DNA of 64,000 nt, taken from an uncultured Eubacteriales bacterium (GTDB lineage: Bacteria; Bacillota; Clostridia; Oscillospirales; Acutalibacteraceae). The translations under genes were made by a program, and so were the position numbers. Below the pieces are notes generated by a model, which was not told the DNA's origin, ran no database searches, and saw nothing but the letters and a program-made list of their open reading frames with translations. The DNA lies in NCBI GenBank assembly GCA_934541115.1, contig CAKTDF010000009.1, positions 1 through 64,000 of the forward strand, written 5' to 3'. Positions 32,410 through 40,761 of the stretch are shown here, piece after piece. The stretch's first letter is position 1. Every line of letters starts with the position of its first letter.

Positions 32410-33027
32410 TTATTGTTTGATTTGCATCTTAAGATGCGCGAGCGAAAGAGCAAGATTTTCATATTGAACCGCTACGTCTGCCGGCGTATAAAGTCGGCAC
32501 GGTGCAAAGCACCAAATGGCTTTTATACCGTTTTCACACAGCATGTCGCAGACCTCCTGCGCCGCTTCTTTGGGAACGGCAATTACGCCGAGGCGAATGT
32601 TGTTTTCGCGGCAGTATGAAGAAAGATCCTCAATCGGCAGGAGGGGCTTTCCTCCCTTTGAAAACTCGGGAGTCTTTATCTTCGGGTCAAAAGCCGAAAG
32701 AATACTGATTCCGTATTTTTCAAAGCCGTTATAATCAAGCAGTGCTTTTCCGAGCCGTCCTGCTCCCATAATCACGGCGTTTCCGTCTTCTGCTTTGAGC
32801 AGGGCCTCAAGCCGCTCGGTCAGCTCCTGTCTGAGGTAGCCGACGCGCGGTTTTCCCGTGGCGCTGATTGCGCCGAGGTCTTTTCTGACCTGAACTTCGC
32901 CAAAGCCGAGATTTTTTGCAATTGAAGTTGCGGAAATTGTTGTAATGCTTTCGTCAAGGCTTTTGAGATATCCGAGATATGACGGAACTCTGCCGAGAGT
33001 AGCCTTTGAAACTTTATTCTGCTCCAA
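32410..33027 (-). CDS. rex: Redox-sensing transcriptional repressor Rex
   Basis: About 205 residues. The winged HTH (residues 1-80) contains VSKATLGRVPSYLGYLKSL and NLGFGEVQVRKDLGAIS. The Rossmann NAD(H) domain has NAVIMGAGRLGKAL. Rex binds DNA when NADH/NAD+ is low and lets go when NADH is high, controlling fermentation genes. The open frame extends to 33135 through repeat sequence, but the conserved N-terminus begins at TTG 33027. It sits between the catalytic and the sensory hydrogenase operons, an obvious regulator of both and of adh. Confidence 0.95.
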   Translation of the reverse strand: MEQNKVSKATLGRVPSYLGYLKSLDESITTISATSIAKNLGFGEVQVRKDLGAISATGKPRVGYLRQELTERLEALLKAEDGNAVIMGAGRLGKALLDYNGFEKYGISILSAFDPKIKTPEFSKGGKPLLPIEDLSSYCRENNIRLGVIAVPKEAAQEVCDMLCENGIKAIWCFAPCRLYTPADVAVQYENLALSLAHLKMQIKQ

Positions 33028-33045
33028 AAAAACACCACCGTTCCT

Positions 33046-33111
33046 TAGGGTAACACCGCACAATTGAGGTGTGCGAATTGCATAGTAAGATTTGTCGTCG
33101 GGTTGCACAAA
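33046..33111. repeat. Dispersed repeat, family 2, copy 1
   Basis: About 65 bp matching 51939-52002 at roughly three bases in four, including TAGGG-AA-AC-GC and GTGCGAATT-C--AGTAAGAT. It fills the gap between the ferredoxin gene and rex. Confidence 0.55.
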
Positions 33112-33180
33112 GATTTTGCAGGCTTGTCGGTTCAAGTCGAAAAATTTTTGTGCGGCGTTGCATTAATAATCTTTATACTC

Positions 33181-33432
33181 TCACTGTGAGGCGAGAGGCA
33201 AAACCTTTTCGCGGAAAAAGCGGCGTGCGTCTTCCGCTTTGACGTGAAAAACCTCATCGTTGACCGTTACGGCAACGCCCTCGTTTTCGCACCGGCGCAT
33301 GCAGAACGCGCCCTCAAGCGAGACTTTGTCAAAAAGCTTGTTTTCTTCAATCAAATGGCGGAAAGAGGCAATGACGCTCTGGGCTCCGCTCAAGTGACAG
33401 GCTGTTCCGATGCAGATTTTTATTTTGACCAT
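33181..33432 (-). CDS. Thioredoxin-like [2Fe-2S] ferredoxin of hydrogenase operon
   Basis: About 83 residues: CIGTACHLSGAQSVI and GAFCMRRCENEGVAVTVND give the four-cysteine thioredoxin-like ferredoxin pattern. ATG 33432 follows GGGTGA and is one base past the hydA stop, so it is part of the hyd operon, probably a small electron carrier or HydC-like accessory. Confidence 0.85.
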   Translation of the reverse strand: MVKIKICIGTACHLSGAQSVIASFRHLIEENKLFDKVSLEGAFCMRRCENEGVAVTVNDEVFHVKAEDARRFFREKVLPLASQ

Positions 33433-33433
33433 T

Positions 33434-35128
33434 TTATTCACCCTTTTTTCTGTAATCAACATGCAACAGCTCGTGAACTCTGCCGTTTATGATCTCGCTG
33501 TAAATTGAAGCAAGCAGAGGGTTCTCCTCGGAACGGCGTATGCTGTATCTGCGGTCTGCGCTGTAAAGTCCCTTTCCGCGCTGTTTGAGCATCTGAGAGA
33601 CGGCAAACGGCTGACCGCCGCCGCAGACGCAGCCGCCCGGACATGCCATGATTTCAATGAAATCAAACTTTTCGCCGTTCTTGACTCTTTTGAGAACTTT
33701 TTCGGCGTTTCCGAGACCGCTGACAACGGCAATGTGGAGGGCGCTGTCGCCATACGGCAGGTCAAACTCTTTGATTCCGTCGTCGCCTCTCTGACCGAAG
33801 GTTGCAACGGAAAGCAGACCGGTGCGGCTCTTGTCGGCAACCACGCGGCGAAGAACAGCCTCTGTAACACCGCCGGTCACGCCGAAAATTACACCTGCGC
33901 CGGAAACCATGCCGAACGGCATATCAATTGCTTCCGATTCAAGCTCGTCAAAGACGATTCCGGATTCTTTGATCATTCTGATAAGTTCCTGTGTTGTGAT
34001 TACTGCGTCAACGTTTGGGTCGCCGTGATAAGCAAATTCCTGTCTTGCTGCTTCAAACTTCTTAGCAGTGCATGGCATTACGGCAATGTGGAACATTTTG
34101 CGTGGGCTTTTTTCTGCCTGATCCTTTAGAATTGAAGCGAGCATCTGCATAGGTGAACGGCAGGATGAAACATTTTCAAGCAGCTGGGGGTGCTTTTTTT
34201 CGCAGTAATTGACCCAACCGGGGCAGCAGGAGGTGATGAGCGGGAGCTTTTTTCCGCTTTCAAGGCGGTCAAGAAATTCTTCGCTTTCTTCCATAACCGT
34301 GAGGTCGGCTCCGAGAGAGGTGTCATAAACCTCGTCAACGCCCATTCTGCGCAGTGCAGCAACGATTTTGCCCATTACATTCTCTCCGTCGTTGACATGC
34401 AGCTCTTTTCCGAGAGCAACTCTGACTGCCGGTGCGATTTGAACGGTCGTTTTGACGTTCGGATCTTCAATTGCTTTCCAAACTTTAGGAATGTTGTTTT
34501 TAACAACGATTGCACCGGTCGGGCAAACAACGGAGCACTGACCGCAGCCGACGCAGGGAGACTCGGCGAGCGGCTTTCCGAAAGCGGTGCTGATAATTGC
34601 GTTTGAGCCTCGGAAAGCAAAGTCGATCGCGCCGACGTTTTGAATTTCGTTACACATTCTTACGCAGTCGCCGCAGAGTATACACTTGCCTGCGTCGCGT
34701 GTTATGCAAAGCGAGGATTCATCGTCGTTTTTTGTTGAGCGGGCATTGTTCGGAAACCGAACGCCGTCAATGTGAAAGCGCATTGCAAGGTCCTGCAATT
34801 TGCAATTGCTGTTGTTTTCGCAGGTTGTGCAGTCGCGGCAATGATTGGCAAGAATAAGCTCAAGAATATTTTTGCGATATCTTCTGAGCCTTTCGGTATT
34901 GGTTTTGATTTTCATTCCGGCTCTCGGCGGTGTTGAACACGCTGCGTCAAGACCGCCCCACTCGTTTTCAACCATGCACATGCGGCATGCTCCGTAAACC
35001 GAAAGCTCCGAGTGATAGCAGAAGGTCGGAAGCTTGATACCTATTTTTTGGAGAACCTCAAGCAGGTTTTTTTCTCCGTTTATCTGAACGGGAATCCCGT
35101 CAACTGTCATGTATTGTCTTTCGCTCAT
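33434..35128 (-). CDS. hydA: [FeFe]-hydrogenase catalytic subunit HydA
   Basis: 564 residues. Order: [2Fe-2S] domain (~1-75, CYHSELSVYGACRMC), His-ligated [4Fe-4S] (HCRDCTTCENNSNC), two [4Fe-4S] clusters (CILCGDCVRMC, CVGCGQCSVVCP), then the H-cluster domain. All three H-cluster signatures are canonical: TSCCPGW, MPCTAKKFE and EIMACPGGCVCGGGQP. With HydB and HydC it forms the trimeric cytoplasmic enzyme that makes H2 from NADH and reduced ferredoxin together (electron confurcation/bifurcation). Maturation genes hydEFG are not in the window. Two bases separate it from hydB. Confidence 0.96.
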   Translation of the reverse strand: MSERQYMTVDGIPVQINGEKNLLEVLQKIGIKLPTFCYHSELSVYGACRMCMVENEWGGLDAACSTPPRAGMKIKTNTERLRRYRKNILELILANHCRDCTTCENNSNCKLQDLAMRFHIDGVRFPNNARSTKNDDESSLCITRDAGKCILCGDCVRMCNEIQNVGAIDFAFRGSNAIISTAFGKPLAESPCVGCGQCSVVCPTGAIVVKNNIPKVWKAIEDPNVKTTVQIAPAVRVALGKELHVNDGENVMGKIVAALRRMGVDEVYDTSLGADLTVMEESEEFLDRLESGKKLPLITSCCPGWVNYCEKKHPQLLENVSSCRSPMQMLASILKDQAEKSPRKMFHIAVMPCTAKKFEAARQEFAYHGDPNVDAVITTQELIRMIKESGIVFDELESEAIDMPFGMVSGAGVIFGVTGGVTEAVLRRVVADKSRTGLLSVATFGQRGDDGIKEFDLPYGDSALHIAVVSGLGNAEKVLKRVKNGEKFDFIEIMACPGGCVCGGGQPFAVSQMLKQRGKGLYSADRRYSIRRSEENPLLASIYSEIINGRVHELLHVDYRKKGE

Positions 35129-35130
35129 TT

Positions 35131-37002
35131 TTAACCCTCCTTAATTGCGTGGAATGCACAAGATGAAACGCAGCTCATGCAGCGGAGACACTTTGAAAGG
35201 TCGATTGAAAACGGCTCTTTGATTTTTCCGCTGATTGCGTTCACCGGGCACTGACGGGCGCACTTTGAGCAGCCCTTGCAAAGCGACGGGTCAATGCTGA
35301 TTCTCTTGAGCTTTTGGCACTGACCTGCCGGGCAGGTTTTGTCTTTGATATGAGCTTCATATTCCTCACGGAAATTCTTGATTGTGCTGACAACAGGGGA
35401 GGGAGCGCTTTTTCCGAGTCCGCAGAGCGCCGTTGCGCCGATGGTATCGGCAAGCTCAAGAAGCAACTCAATATCGCCGTCTTTTCCCTCGCCGGCAACG
35501 ATCCTTTCAAGAATTTCAAGCATTCTTTTTGTGCCCTCGCGGCAGGGAACACATTTTCCGCATGACTCGTTTTGGGTAAAGTTCATAAAGAAACGCGCAA
35601 CTTCAACCATGCAGGTGTTGGAGTCCATGACAACGAGTCCGCCGGAGCCTATCATTGCGCCGACTTTTTTGAGCGTGTCAAAGTCAAGCGGCAAATCAAG
35701 GTGCTCTTTGGTCAGACATGCGCCGGAGGGACCTCCGATTTGAACGGCTTTAAACTCACCGCCGCGCATTCCGCCGCCGATGTCAAAGATAATTTTTCTC
35801 AGCGTTGTACCCATCGGTACTTCAATGAGTCCGGTGTTCTGAATGTTGCCGGTGAGGGCGAACGCTTTTGTTCCGGGACTCTTTTCCGTGCCATAGCTGA
35901 GGTACCAGTCGGCGCCGTTGTTGATTATGGGTGCAACGTTGGCATAGGTTTCAACGTTGTTGAGAACGGTAGGCTTGTCAAAAAGTCCGTGTTCAACCGT
36001 TCTGGGCGGCTTTACTCTCGGAAAGCCGCGCTTGCCCTCTATTGAAGCGGTCAGCGCGCTGCCCTCGCCACAGACAAATGCACCTGCGCCGCGGTTGATG
36101 TGCAGTCTGAATGAAAAGTCGGAGCCGAGAATATTGTCGCCGAGCAGACCGATCTCTTCAGCTTGTTTAATGGCGTTTTTGAGTCTTGCAACCGCAAGAG
36201 GATACTCTGCGCGGACATAGATATAGCCCTCGCTTGCGCCGCAGGCAACGGCGGCAATCATCATACCCTCAAGCATTCTGTGGGGATCGCCCTCCATGAT
36301 GCTTCTGTCCATGAAAGCGCCGGGGTCGCCCTCGTCGCCGTTGCAGACAACGTACTTCTGCTTTTCTGTTTGCTTTTTGACCTGAGCCCACTTGCGTCCG
36401 GCGGGGAAACCTCCGCCTCCGCGTCCTCTGAGGGCCGAACGGGTGATTTCGTCAATGATCTCATCCTGCGTCATGTCAAACAGAGCCTTTTCAAAAGCGG
36501 TGTAGCCGCCGAGGGCTATGTATTCCTTGATTGACTGGGCGTCGATTCTGCCGCAGTGTTCAAGAACAAGTCTTGTCTGTTGCTTATAGAACGGAATATC
36601 CTCCTGGCGTTCATAGATTTTTCCGTCCTTTTTATATGCAAGGCGCTCGATATATTCGCCGCCCTTGATTGTTTTTTCAACTATTTCTTCACAGTCTTCA
36701 ACGTGAACTTTTGTATAAAGCCAGCCCTGCGGATCAATGCGCAGGAGAGGACCCATTTCGCAAAAGCCGTGGCAGCCGCTTTTTTTGAGCCCGACAGAGC
36801 GCTCATGAGGCTCGGCTTTGAGCTCAACCTCAACGTTAATTCCCTCGGCAGCCATCAGCTCTTTGAGCTTGTCATATACATCGAGAGAACCGCCGGCAAC
36901 GCAACCCGTTCCGGCGCAGATGATTATTTTTTCAACCTGTGAATTGTAGGCGTCGGCTTCCTTTTTGCGAAAGTCAATGAGTTGTTCTCTGTTTTCAAGC
37001 AT
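35131..37002 (-). CDS. hydB: NuoF-like subunit of bifurcating hydrogenase (HydB)
   Basis: About 623 residues. N-terminal thioredoxin-like [2Fe-2S] domain (~20-110, CAGTGCVAGGS). The NuoF core binds FMN and NADH (RGRGGGGFPAGRKW, CNGDEGDPGAFMDR) with its [4Fe-4S] site ESCGKCVPCREG. Two C-terminal [4Fe-4S] clusters follow (CKGCSKCARQCP, CLRCMSCVSSC). It is the NADH-binding, flavin-containing subunit of the complex. The open frame has GTG at 37008, but AGGAGG favours ATG 37002. It overlaps hydC by 8 bp. Confidence 0.95.
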   Translation of the reverse strand: MLENREQLIDFRKKEADAYNSQVEKIIICAGTGCVAGGSLDVYDKLKELMAAEGINVEVELKAEPHERSVGLKKSGCHGFCEMGPLLRIDPQGWLYTKVHVEDCEEIVEKTIKGGEYIERLAYKKDGKIYERQEDIPFYKQQTRLVLEHCGRIDAQSIKEYIALGGYTAFEKALFDMTQDEIIDEITRSALRGRGGGGFPAGRKWAQVKKQTEKQKYVVCNGDEGDPGAFMDRSIMEGDPHRMLEGMMIAAVACGASEGYIYVRAEYPLAVARLKNAIKQAEEIGLLGDNILGSDFSFRLHINRGAGAFVCGEGSALTASIEGKRGFPRVKPPRTVEHGLFDKPTVLNNVETYANVAPIINNGADWYLSYGTEKSPGTKAFALTGNIQNTGLIEVPMGTTLRKIIFDIGGGMRGGEFKAVQIGGPSGACLTKEHLDLPLDFDTLKKVGAMIGSGGLVVMDSNTCMVEVARFFMNFTQNESCGKCVPCREGTKRMLEILERIVAGEGKDGDIELLLELADTIGATALCGLGKSAPSPVVSTIKNFREEYEAHIKDKTCPAGQCQKLKRISIDPSLCKGCSKCARQCPVNAISGKIKEPFSIDLSKCLRCMSCVSSCAFHAIKEG

Positions 37003-37480
37003 TTGCACTTTCCTCCTTGAGTTCGTTCAAAAGCGCTTCGGCTTTTTCCGGAGTCATTGCCGGGTGAACCTTATCATTGACGGTGAGAACGGGCGCAAGT
37101 CCGCACGCGCCGAGGCAGGAAACCGTTTCAACCGTAAAAAGCAAATCGTCGGTGGTCTTTTTGCTTTCAGAAAGTCCAAGCTCTTTTCTGAGCTTTTCAA
37201 GGATAGGAATTGAGCGGCGGACGTGGCAGGCAGTTCCGTCGCAGATTTTGATTACATACTTTCCTTTGGGTTCAAGTGAAAAGTTTTCATAGAACGTTGC
37301 AACGGAGTATATCCTTGCTTCGCTGATGTCAAGCTTTTCAGACAGATGAGGAAAAACCTCACACGGAAGATAGTGGTAATGCTCCTGAATCTCCTGCAAA
37401 ACAGCTATTATTGCCTGCTTTTGAAAGCCGTGAGATTCAAGAATTGAGTCAACAACCGAAAAGTCAAATGTGTTGTCCAA
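36995..37480 (-). CDS. hydC: NuoE-like subunit of bifurcating hydrogenase (HydC)
   Basis: About 161 residues of the NuoE / 24-kDa family: a helical N-terminus (LQEIQEHYHYLPCEVFP) and a thioredoxin-like [2Fe-2S] site with CDGTACHVRRS and CLGACGLAPV. It passes electrons between the flavin subunit and HydA. The open frame extends to 37561 through dispersed-repeat sequence, but AAAGGAG precedes TTG 37480, which gives the normal family start. First gene of hydCBA. Confidence 0.93.
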   Translation of the reverse strand: MDNTFDFSVVDSILESHGFQKQAIIAVLQEIQEHYHYLPCEVFPHLSEKLDISEARIYSVATFYENFSLEPKGKYVIKICDGTACHVRRSIPILEKLRKELGLSESKKTTDDLLFTVETVSCLGACGLAPVLTVNDKVHPAMTPEKAEALLNELKEESANA

Positions 37481-37506
37481 TTTTTCTGCTCCTTTCAATT
37501 TGTCCG

Positions 37507-37699
37507 ACTTAAGCTGAAGAAAGTCGAACGCAATGCACCCGAAAAATTTGTTTTCCGGCACATTGCGGCTCTTTTTGTCTCACAATACGAAAGTATTGCT
37601 TCGCCAAAGAAGAACCACACTGTACCAAAAAACAAATCCATCAGGTGTGTAGCAGTTTTTTAAGAGCAAATTTGCCTTAAAAAACCGCATTGAGTTCGA
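37507..37699. repeat. Dispersed hairpin repeat, family 1, copy 2
   Basis: The hairpin CGCAATG..CC / GGCACATTGCG (37529-37566) matches copy 1 at 13301. After about 100 bp the GCCTTAAAAAACCGCATTGAGTT segment (37676-37698) also matches. A long palindrome surrounds GCAAATTTGC (GCAGTTTTTTAAG .. CTTAAAAAACCGC). ACTTAAGCTGAAGA (37507-37520) recurs inverted at 51855-51868. Confidence 0.7.
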
Positions 37700-37710
37700 C
37701 TGTCATCGAC

Positions 37711-37749
37711 TTAAAAACGAGAGTCGAACTCAATGTTTTCGACTCTCGT
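37711..37749 (-). terminator. Terminator of nfnAB
   Basis: Minus strand ACGAGAGTCGAA pairs perfectly with TTCGACTCTCGT, followed by TTTTTAAG. Confidence 0.85.
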
Positions 37750-37883
37750 CTTATAATGAATTACCGATTAACTGATAAGCACAAATTCTGCGAAAAATTT
37801 TCTCGCCTGTATTTGCACTTTCAATACCCGGTATTTCCTCTAAACATGCGGCCGGTAGATCTTTTCTTTATTTGTGGATACGC

Positions 37884-39269
37884 TTAGGAATGCTTCTCCG
37901 TGAGATATTCGTCAATCGCAGACGCAGCCTGTTTTCCTGCGCCCATTGCAAGGATAACGGTTGCAGCGCCCGTTACGGCGTCGCCGCCGGCATAAACGCC
38001 GTCTCTTGAGGTCTGACCCTCGTCGTTGACAATGATTCCGCCCCATTTTTGGGTCTCAAGACCTTTTGTGGTGTTGCGGATAAGCGGGTTCGGAGAAGTT
38101 CCGAGCGCCATTATAACACAATCTGCGGGTACTGTAAAGTCGCTGTCATAAAGGGGAATGGGTTTTGCTCTTCCGCTTTCGTCCGGCTCCGAGAGAGTCA
38201 TTTCGCGGCAGACCATACCGGCTACATTTCCGCTTTCATCGCCGAGGATCTCAACCGGGGATGTGAGGAACATAAAATTGATGTCCTCCTCTTTTGCGTG
38301 TTCAACCTCTTCTTTTCTTGCCGGAAGTTCGTTCTCGGTTCTTCTGTATACGATTGAAACGTCTGCACCGAGTCTTTTTGCACATCTTGCCGCGTCCATT
38401 GCAACGTTGCCGCCGCCGACAACGAGAACCTTGTGTGCGCAGCGGATAGGCGTGTGACTGCCGGGCTCATAGGCTTTCATGAGGTTGATTCTGGTCAAAA
38501 ATTCGTTGGCAGAGTAAACGCCGTTGAAGCCTTCGCCTTTGATTCCCATAAATTTCGGAAGTCCTGCGCCGGAACCGACAAAAACAGCCTCATAGCCGTC
38601 GTCAAACAATTCGTCAATGGTCAAAGTTTTGCCGATTACCACGTCAGTTTCAATATCAACGCCGAGCGCTTTGAGTGTTTCAATCTCTTTTGCAACAATA
38701 GCTTTGGGAAGTCTGAATTCCGGAATGCCGTAAACCAAAACGCCGCCGGCTGAGTGAAGAGCCTCAAAAACCGTAACATTGTATCCCTTTTTTGCAAGAT
38801 CGCCGGCGCAGGTGAGACCGGACGGACCGGAACCGATAACCGCAACCTTAATATTTTTTGATTCGGGCTTTTCGGGCATTTTTTCGCTGTGCTCGTTGTG
38901 CCAGTCGGCAACAAAGCGTTCAAGTCTGCCGATACCTACCGGCTCAAACTTGATTCCGAGCGTGCAGTGTTTTTCACACTGTGATTCCTGCGGACATACT
39001 CTGCCGCATACGGCGGGCAGAGACGATGAACAGGAGATTATATCATAAGCGCCCTCAAAATCTCCTTTTTTGATGCAGGAGATAAAGTCGGGAATGTCAA
39101 TGTTGACAGGGCATCCCTTTACGCAGGGCTTGTTTTTGCAGTTGAGGCAGCGATTTGCTTCTTCAACCGCGATTTCGGCGGTATAGCCGAGCGCAACCTC
39201 TTTAAAGTTCTTTTCACGGATAACAGGATTCTGGGTGGGCATTTCATGTTTTTTTGGTTCGATAGCCAT
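37884..39269 (-). CDS. nfnB: NfnB: NADPH-binding subunit of ferredoxin-dependent transhydrogenase
   Basis: 461 residues of the GltD/NfnB family. Two N-terminal [4Fe-4S] motifs (CLNCKNKPCVKGCP, CGRVCPQESQCEKHC) are followed by an FAD Rossmann fold (AVIGSGPSGLTCAGDLAKKG) and an NADP Rossmann fold (VLVVGGGNVAMDAARC). With NfnA it uses NADH plus reduced ferredoxin to make NADPH by flavin-based bifurcation. Homologues also serve as glutamate synthase small subunits, but pairing with the DHOD-B-like NfnA identifies it. It lies 12 bp after nfnA. Confidence 0.92.
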   Translation of the reverse strand: MAIEPKKHEMPTQNPVIREKNFKEVALGYTAEIAVEEANRCLNCKNKPCVKGCPVNIDIPDFISCIKKGDFEGAYDIISCSSSLPAVCGRVCPQESQCEKHCTLGIKFEPVGIGRLERFVADWHNEHSEKMPEKPESKNIKVAVIGSGPSGLTCAGDLAKKGYNVTVFEALHSAGGVLVYGIPEFRLPKAIVAKEIETLKALGVDIETDVVIGKTLTIDELFDDGYEAVFVGSGAGLPKFMGIKGEGFNGVYSANEFLTRINLMKAYEPGSHTPIRCAHKVLVVGGGNVAMDAARCAKRLGADVSIVYRRTENELPARKEEVEHAKEEDINFMFLTSPVEILGDESGNVAGMVCREMTLSEPDESGRAKPIPLYDSDFTVPADCVIMALGTSPNPLIRNTTKGLETQKWGGIIVNDEGQTSRDGVYAGGDAVTGAATVILAMGAGKQAASAIDEYLTEKHS

Positions 39270-39281
39270 TGTTATCCCTCC

Positions 39282-40136
39282 TTAGTTTTGCTTAATGCCG
39301 AAAAGGCGGCAGGTTTTTTCGCGTTCCTTTTCTTCAAAACCGCGATAGGATCTGCTCCTTGACATAGCTTCGTCAAAGTCAACCTCATAGCCGTTGAAGT
39401 CCGGACCGTCAACACATGCAAATTTTGTAACTCTCTTTCCGCCCTGAACAAGAGTGAGACGGCAGCCGCCGCACATTCCCGTTCCGTCAATCATGATCGG
39501 GTTCATCGAGACCGTGACGGGTACTCCGAACGGCTTTGCCGTTGCAACAACAAATTTCATCATAATGAGCGGACCTATTGCAATGATCCGGTCAAATGTT
39601 TCTCCGTTTTCAAGCATCTCCTTGAGCGGAGCGGTGACATTGCCGTGCTGTCCGTATGAACCGTCATCTGTCATGAGAATGAGCTTTTTTGAGTTCTTGA
39701 CAAACTCGTCTTCAAGAATAACGTTTTCGCGGTTTCTGAAACCGATTATGCTCGTTACTTCGGCACCCGCGGCAGTGAGCTCTTCTGCAATCGGGAGTGC
39801 GATGGCGCAGCCGACGCCGCCACCGATTACGCAGACCTTTTTGAGTCCGTCAATCTCGGTTGCAACGCCGAGCGGACCCACAAAGTCGCGGAGATATTCG
39901 CCCTCCTTTTTTTCGTCAAGCATTTCCGTTGTTGAGCCGATGACCTGGAAGATGATTTTGACTGTTCCCTCTTCTCTGTTGTATCCCGCAACAGTGAGGG
40001 GAATTCTCTCTCCGTCTTCGTCAACGCGCAGAATGATGAATTGTCCGGGCATTGCCTTTTTGGCAACGAGCGGAGCTTCAATCTCCATTTGTGTGACGGC
40101 TGCGGTCAGTTTTTTCTTTCTCACAATCTTGTACAT
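39282..40136 (-). CDS. nfnA: NfnA: FAD/[2Fe-2S] NADH-binding subunit of transhydrogenase
   Basis: About 284 residues of the dihydroorotate dehydrogenase electron-transfer-like family: FAD domain (RIPLTVAGYNREEGTVKIIF), NAD domain (KKVCVIGGGVGCAIALPIAEEL) and a C-terminal [2Fe-2S] site (GTGMCGGCRLTL plus FACVDGPDF). It oxidises NADH and bifurcates with NfnB and ferredoxin. The open frame reaches 40190, but AAAGGAG is spaced for ATG 40136. Preceded by a terminator-like hairpin and a long structured leader region. Confidence 0.92.
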   Translation of the reverse strand: MYKIVRKKKLTAAVTQMEIEAPLVAKKAMPGQFIILRVDEDGERIPLTVAGYNREEGTVKIIFQVIGSTTEMLDEKKEGEYLRDFVGPLGVATEIDGLKKVCVIGGGVGCAIALPIAEELTAAGAEVTSIIGFRNRENVILEDEFVKNSKKLILMTDDGSYGQHGNVTAPLKEMLENGETFDRIIAIGPLIMMKFVVATAKPFGVPVTVSMNPIMIDGTGMCGGCRLTLVQGGKRVTKFACVDGPDFNGYEVDFDEAMSRSRSYRGFEEKEREKTCRLFGIKQN

Positions 40137-40192
40137 ACGGCAAGTCTCCTTTATCGTAAATAGCCATAGTTTTTGAACAATATATATCAAGC

Positions 40193-40238
40193 AGCCGGGA
40201 AAACTGCGGTATGCGGTTTTCTTTGTGGCTGCATTGCC
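40193..40238. other. Hairpin between the leader terminator and nfnA
   Basis: GCAGCC..GAAAAC pairs with GTTTTC..GGCTGC; lies immediately 5' of nfnA on the minus strand. Confidence 0.5.
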
Positions 40239-40239
40239 G

Positions 40240-40273
40240 TCTCTTTTAAAAAACTGCTGCCGGAATAACCGGC
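40240..40273 (-). terminator. Intrinsic terminator upstream of nfnA
   Basis: Minus strand CTGCTGCCGG-TTATT-CCGGCAGCAG followed by TTTTTT. An upstream CTGCCGG (about 40292) could compete for the same 3' arm, as in an attenuator. Confidence 0.8.
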
Positions 40274-40680
40274 AGCAGCGCTGCTAACGCAAACGCGCCG
40301 GCAGTCATTTTTTAATCCGGGCAAGTTTCTGTTCTCCTGTAAGAACGGGATCGCGGAAAATTGAAAACTGTGCAAAGGAACATCGGTTCCCGGGCTTTCG
40401 GCGGGAGACCGAAAACCCAAGACGACTCTCGCTGTCTTAAAGACTGAAGCCGTTTGCACCTGGATCATATTTGACTTTACAGCGGAGAGTAAAGTCTGAT
40501 GAAAGTCGTTTCGGTTTTTTGCAGTGAACCCGGACTTGCGTCCGTTCGAACCTGTTCAACGAAAAATGAACCGTGCCTCGGGGAAAATGAATCTTTGTCC
40601 GCTTGGCGGAGAGGAGTTAAATTCGAGCGGATAAAGCGTCGGGAGCGGCAGACTTTCTGAATATATCTTTAAAAACCTTG
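40245..40680 (-). ncRNA. Structured leader or non-coding RNA between adh and nfnA
   Basis: This 625-bp gap has no ORF with an RBS but many helices on the minus strand, ending in the terminator at 40240. They include CGGAC-GCAA-GTCCG (GNRA loop), GACTTTA/TAAAGTC, a long-range GTGCAAA/TTTGCAC pair enclosing AAGAC/GTCTT, GGGTTTTCGG/CCGAAAGCCC and GGAAC-CGAT-GTTCC. It does not match tmRNA, RNase P, cobalamin, FMN, TPP, SAM or c-di-GMP consensus elements that I could check by eye. It could be a riboswitch/attenuator for nfnAB or a stand-alone RNA. The 5' end is not defined. Confidence 0.5.
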
Positions 40681-40698
40681 CGGTTTGCTGAGATATCG

Positions 40699-40755
40699 TC
40701 AATTATCAACCGACAGCACAAGCCTTAAAAGCATATCTGCGCTGTCGGCTATTGT
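40699..40755 (-). terminator. Hairpin at the 3' end of adh
   Basis: CCGACAGC pairs with GCTGTCGG around a large loop, 15-60 bp past the adh stop. No strong T run, so it may stabilise the mRNA end rather than terminate. Confidence 0.5.
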
Positions 40756-40761
40756 GGTTAC

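Larger units (their letters stand above)
37481..37883. other. Intergenic region between nfnB and hydC
   Basis: About 400 bp filled mostly by dispersed repeats and hairpins plus the nfnAB terminator. The hydC promoter must lie here, but no good -35/-10 pair stands out. No canonical Rex box was found. Confidence 0.55.

Noticed and set aside
40240..40680. RNase P RNA or tmRNA
   Set aside because: GAAAGTC occurs once, but the other invariant P4/CR segments and the tmRNA tRNA-like ends are absent.
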